Source: JBAZOY01 sp041648505
GTDB taxonomy: Bacteria > Desulfobacterota > Syntrophia > Syntrophales > CG2-30-49-12
DNA length: 5,543 nt
Assembly (NCBI GenBank): GCA_041648505.1
Contig: JBAZOY010000116.1
Location: 1-5,543, forward strand
Direction: 5' to 3'
Below, piece by piece: positions 5,443-5,543 of the stretch. Position 1 is the first letter of the stretch. Each line of letters opens with the position of its first letter. The notes below the pieces were generated by a model. That model was not told the DNA's origin and searched no databases. It saw only the letters and a list, made by a program, of their open reading frames with translations. A program made the position numbers and the translations under genes.

Positions 5443-5448
5443 ACTTTC
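5439..5448 (+). repeat. Right transposon end: GATAAC arm plus TTTC core
   Basis: GATAAC (5439-5444) is directly followed by TTTC (5445-5448) and then AACGGG, the other P2 strand of the riboswitch. With the left end it would form the circle site GATAAC-TTTC-GTTATC, a perfect 6-bp inverted repeat around the core. Confidence 0.8.
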
Positions 5449-5470
5449 AACGGGTTAGCCTTTATCGGGA
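5445..5470 (-). promoter_or_regulatory. c-di-GMP-I riboswitch aptamer, 5' part, stranded beyond the right transposon end
   Basis: On the minus strand CCCGATAAAGGC is followed by TAACCCGTT and then GAAAG. GATAAAGGCNAACC is the conserved 5' block of GEMM-I aptamers. CCCGTT (5454-5449) is fully complementary, with two G-U pairs, to GGCGGG at 1779-1774, and the GAAA at 5448-5445 would be its tetraloop. This strand cannot fold alone into an aptamer. It completes the 3' part located 3.67 kb away at the other end of the element. Confidence 0.88.
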
Positions 5471-5543
5471 ATTTGCATTTATTCAATTTTTAAGGCATTC
5501 TTCAGATTTCTACATTTTTCTACACTTTTTTTACTGTTCCTGC
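5449..5543 (-). other. Original upstream region of the RHS gene leader
   Basis: This AT-rich stretch precedes the aptamer 5' half on the minus strand and should contain the original promoter of the riboswitch and RHS gene. I see no open frame and no convincing -35/-10 pair. AT-rich candidates such as TTAAAA or TTGAAT around 5483-5497 lack a correctly spaced partner. Confidence 0.4.

Larger units (their letters stand above)
1780..5448 (+). mobile_element. Tn554-family transposon (tnpABC only) inserted in a c-di-GMP riboswitch
   Basis: The element is bounded by two copies of TTTC (1780-1783 and 5445-5448). One copy belongs to the target, giving an element of about 3665 bp (1784-5448). Just inside are the inverted arms GTTATC (1784-1789) and GATAAC (5439-5444). 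It encodes tnpA, tnpB and tnpC in that order with 4-bp and 11-bp gene overlaps, the diagnostic set of the Tn554 family, which moves by tyrosine recombinases without DDE chemistry. No resistance or other cargo is present, unlike Tn554 itself. The boundaries are set by the two halves of one riboswitch aptamer lying directly outside both ends, a much stronger marker than the short repeats alone. The exact strand-exchange point within the shared CTTTC cannot be decided from one copy. Confidence 0.88.

Noticed and set aside
5460..5500. SigD-type promoter (TAAA plus CCCGATAA) upstream of the riboswitch
   Set aside because: The spacing is 19 rather than about 15, and CGATAA is part of the conserved aptamer 5' block, so transcription would start inside the aptamer.
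1..5543. CRISPR array, tRNA or rRNA genes
   Set aside because: No regular repeat-spacer pattern and no tRNA- or rRNA-like sequence was seen on either strand.

Overview
The window looks like a low-to-moderate GC Firmicute, probably a spore-forming Clostridia/Peptococcaceae-type bacterium. The reasons are strong AGGAGG-type ribosome binding sites, a Gram-positive style secreted RHS/YD-repeat protein, and a Firmicute-like c-di-GMP-I (GEMM-I) leader. The taxon is an inference.

Layout. Positions 1-1624 (minus strand) hold the first 541 codons of a large secreted RHS/YD-repeat protein that runs off the left edge. Its leader (about 1640-1783) contains an intrinsic terminator, a competing antiterminator and the 3' part of a c-di-GMP-I riboswitch aptamer. 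The aptamer stops abruptly in the GAAA loop of its P2 hairpin. Positions 1784-5448 are a Tn554-family transposon of about 3.67 kb. It has three tightly overlapping plus-strand genes: tnpA (tyrosine recombinase), tnpB (larger tyrosine recombinase with a Cys-rich tail) and tnpC (small HTH/coiled-coil protein). They are followed by a terminator, and there is no cargo. Directly outside the right end (5445-5470, minus strand) lies the missing 5' part of the same aptamer. Removing the element and keeping one TTTC rejoins the two halves into a P2 stem, CCCGTT-GAAA-GGCGGG, with all six pairs formed.

The main result is therefore a Tn554-like element sitting precisely in the GAAA tetraloop of a c-di-GMP riboswitch. 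It separates the RHS gene from its promoter side and destroys ligand control. The element ends are GTTATC and GATAAC, perfect inverted arms around the TTTC core. Joining the ends into a circle places TTGATA (5437-5442) exactly 17 bp upstream of TATAAT (1795-1800). This creates a near-consensus promoter facing tnpABC that does not exist in the integrated form. Excision would restore the riboswitch and switch on the recombinase genes together. That regulatory reading is inference; the sequence architecture is seen directly.
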